A stretch of 32,113 bases of DNA from Campylobacterota bacterium (GTDB taxonomy: Bacteria; Campylobacterota; Campylobacteria; Campylobacterales; Sulfurovaceae), in the NCBI GenBank assembly GCA_003252535.1, contig QKDN01000037.1, forward strand, positions 1-32,113, given 5' to 3'. The translations under genes were made by a program, and so were the position numbers. Positions 31,812 through 32,113 of the stretch are shown in pieces. Every line of letters begins with the position of its first letter. Position 1 is the first letter of the stretch. The notes below the pieces were generated by a model. It was given only the letters and a program-made list of their open reading frames with translations, was not told where the DNA came from and did no database searches.

Positions 31812-32113
31812 ATGACCCCTGAACAACTGGTGAAAGAACATATTGAGTCAAACAAAGCAAGAAATTGGGATTTATACGAGAACAATCGTCATAGTATCAA
31901 TCAAAGCTTTGTAGATAAACAAGACTGGGATGGATTGGATAATTTCTACATAGATGCTTTAAAGTTGGTTCTGAAGCCCGATGAACTGGAAAAAGTACTC
32001 TCCTATGATTTCAAATCTTTCCAGGATGGACTATTGACAGCTCTGCAAAAAGCAAATGAAAAAGCCAAAAGTGACCCATCCCTAAAAGCAATCTATTTTG
32101 AATATGATACAGG
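31812..32113 (+). CDS. Hypothetical protein, 5' part only
   Basis: An open frame running off the window end, about 100 residues seen. It starts MTPEQLVKEHIESNKARNWD with AAGGA 6 bases upstream and continues soluble, charged and helical (VDKQDWDGLDNFYIDALKL, then FQDGLLTALQKANEKAKSD). I recognise no family. Base composition is more AT-rich than the flanking selO gene, as with the nuclease gene, which may point to acquired DNA beyond the window. Confidence 0.75.
   Translation, partial: MTPEQLVKEHIESNKARNWDLYENNRHSINQSFVDKQDWDGLDNFYIDALKLVLKPDELEKVLSYDFKSFQDGLLTALQKANEKAKSDPSLKAIYFEYDT

Noticed and set aside
1-32113. CRISPR array, rRNA or transposase gene
   Set aside because: No regularly spaced repeats, rRNA-like stretch or transposase-like ORF was seen on either strand.

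Overview
The window looks like chromosomal DNA of a Campylobacterota (epsilonproteobacterial) species, probably close to Sulfurovum or a relative. This is inferred from gene content: a gatC / cvpA / fur / lysS run like that of Campylobacter, a periplasmic-sensor HD-GYP protein, and a small-multidrug-export-type membrane protein. Promoter style agrees: most putative promoters are an extended -10 box of the form TGnTAnnnT with no recognisable -35. No database search was possible, so the taxon is a judgement.

Layout. 1-1000: a LysR-type regulator. 1002-5690 (minus): one compact operon reading, from its promoter, Phd/YefM-like antitoxin, PIN toxin, yidD, pyrC, beta-carbonic anhydrase, cysK, a class IV aminotransferase (pabC-like) and a small SspB-like protein. 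Almost every junction overlaps or is only a few bases long. 5706-9275 (minus): dnaE. 9276-9792: a gene-poor stretch with a perfect 16-bp inverted repeat and a candidate 19-residue membrane peptide. 9793-11306: FAH-family hydrolase and type II homoserine kinase. 11333-13582 (minus): pbpC. 13672-13749: tRNA-Pro(GGG), followed by an AT-rich Mrr-type nuclease gene that looks horizontally acquired, then asnB. 16769-19375 (minus): a large sensor with PhnD-like, GAF, HD-GYP and degenerate GGDEF domains. 19623-20267: a membrane protein. 20268-20801: a gene-poor stretch with a 51-residue ORF and nested inverted repeats. 20802-25420 (minus): gatC, arsC-like (yffB type), pilT, cvpA, fur and lysS. 25702-28608 (plus): rhodanese, dapE, periplasmic thioredoxin-like protein and orphan histidine kinase, followed by sixA with its own candidate promoter. 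29352-30095 (minus): yebC. 30314-31750: selO/ydiU. 31812-end: an unrecognised partial gene.

Most genes are housekeeping: DNA replication, pyrimidine, cysteine, lysine/diaminopimelate, threonine and asparagine synthesis, Glu/Gln-tRNA amidation, lysyl-tRNA charging, iron regulation, type IV pilus retraction and cell-wall polymerisation. The less ordinary features are: a toxin-antitoxin pair at the head of a biosynthetic operon under the only promoter here with a consensus -35; a sixA gene whose only sensible start codon is ATC; a lysyl-tRNA synthetase with a four-cysteine C-terminal tail; a structured repeat present twice, each time upstream of a minus-strand gene; a tRNA-adjacent nuclease with a duplicated N-terminal module; and a tiny hydrophobic peptide whose ribosome-binding site can be masked by its own leader.
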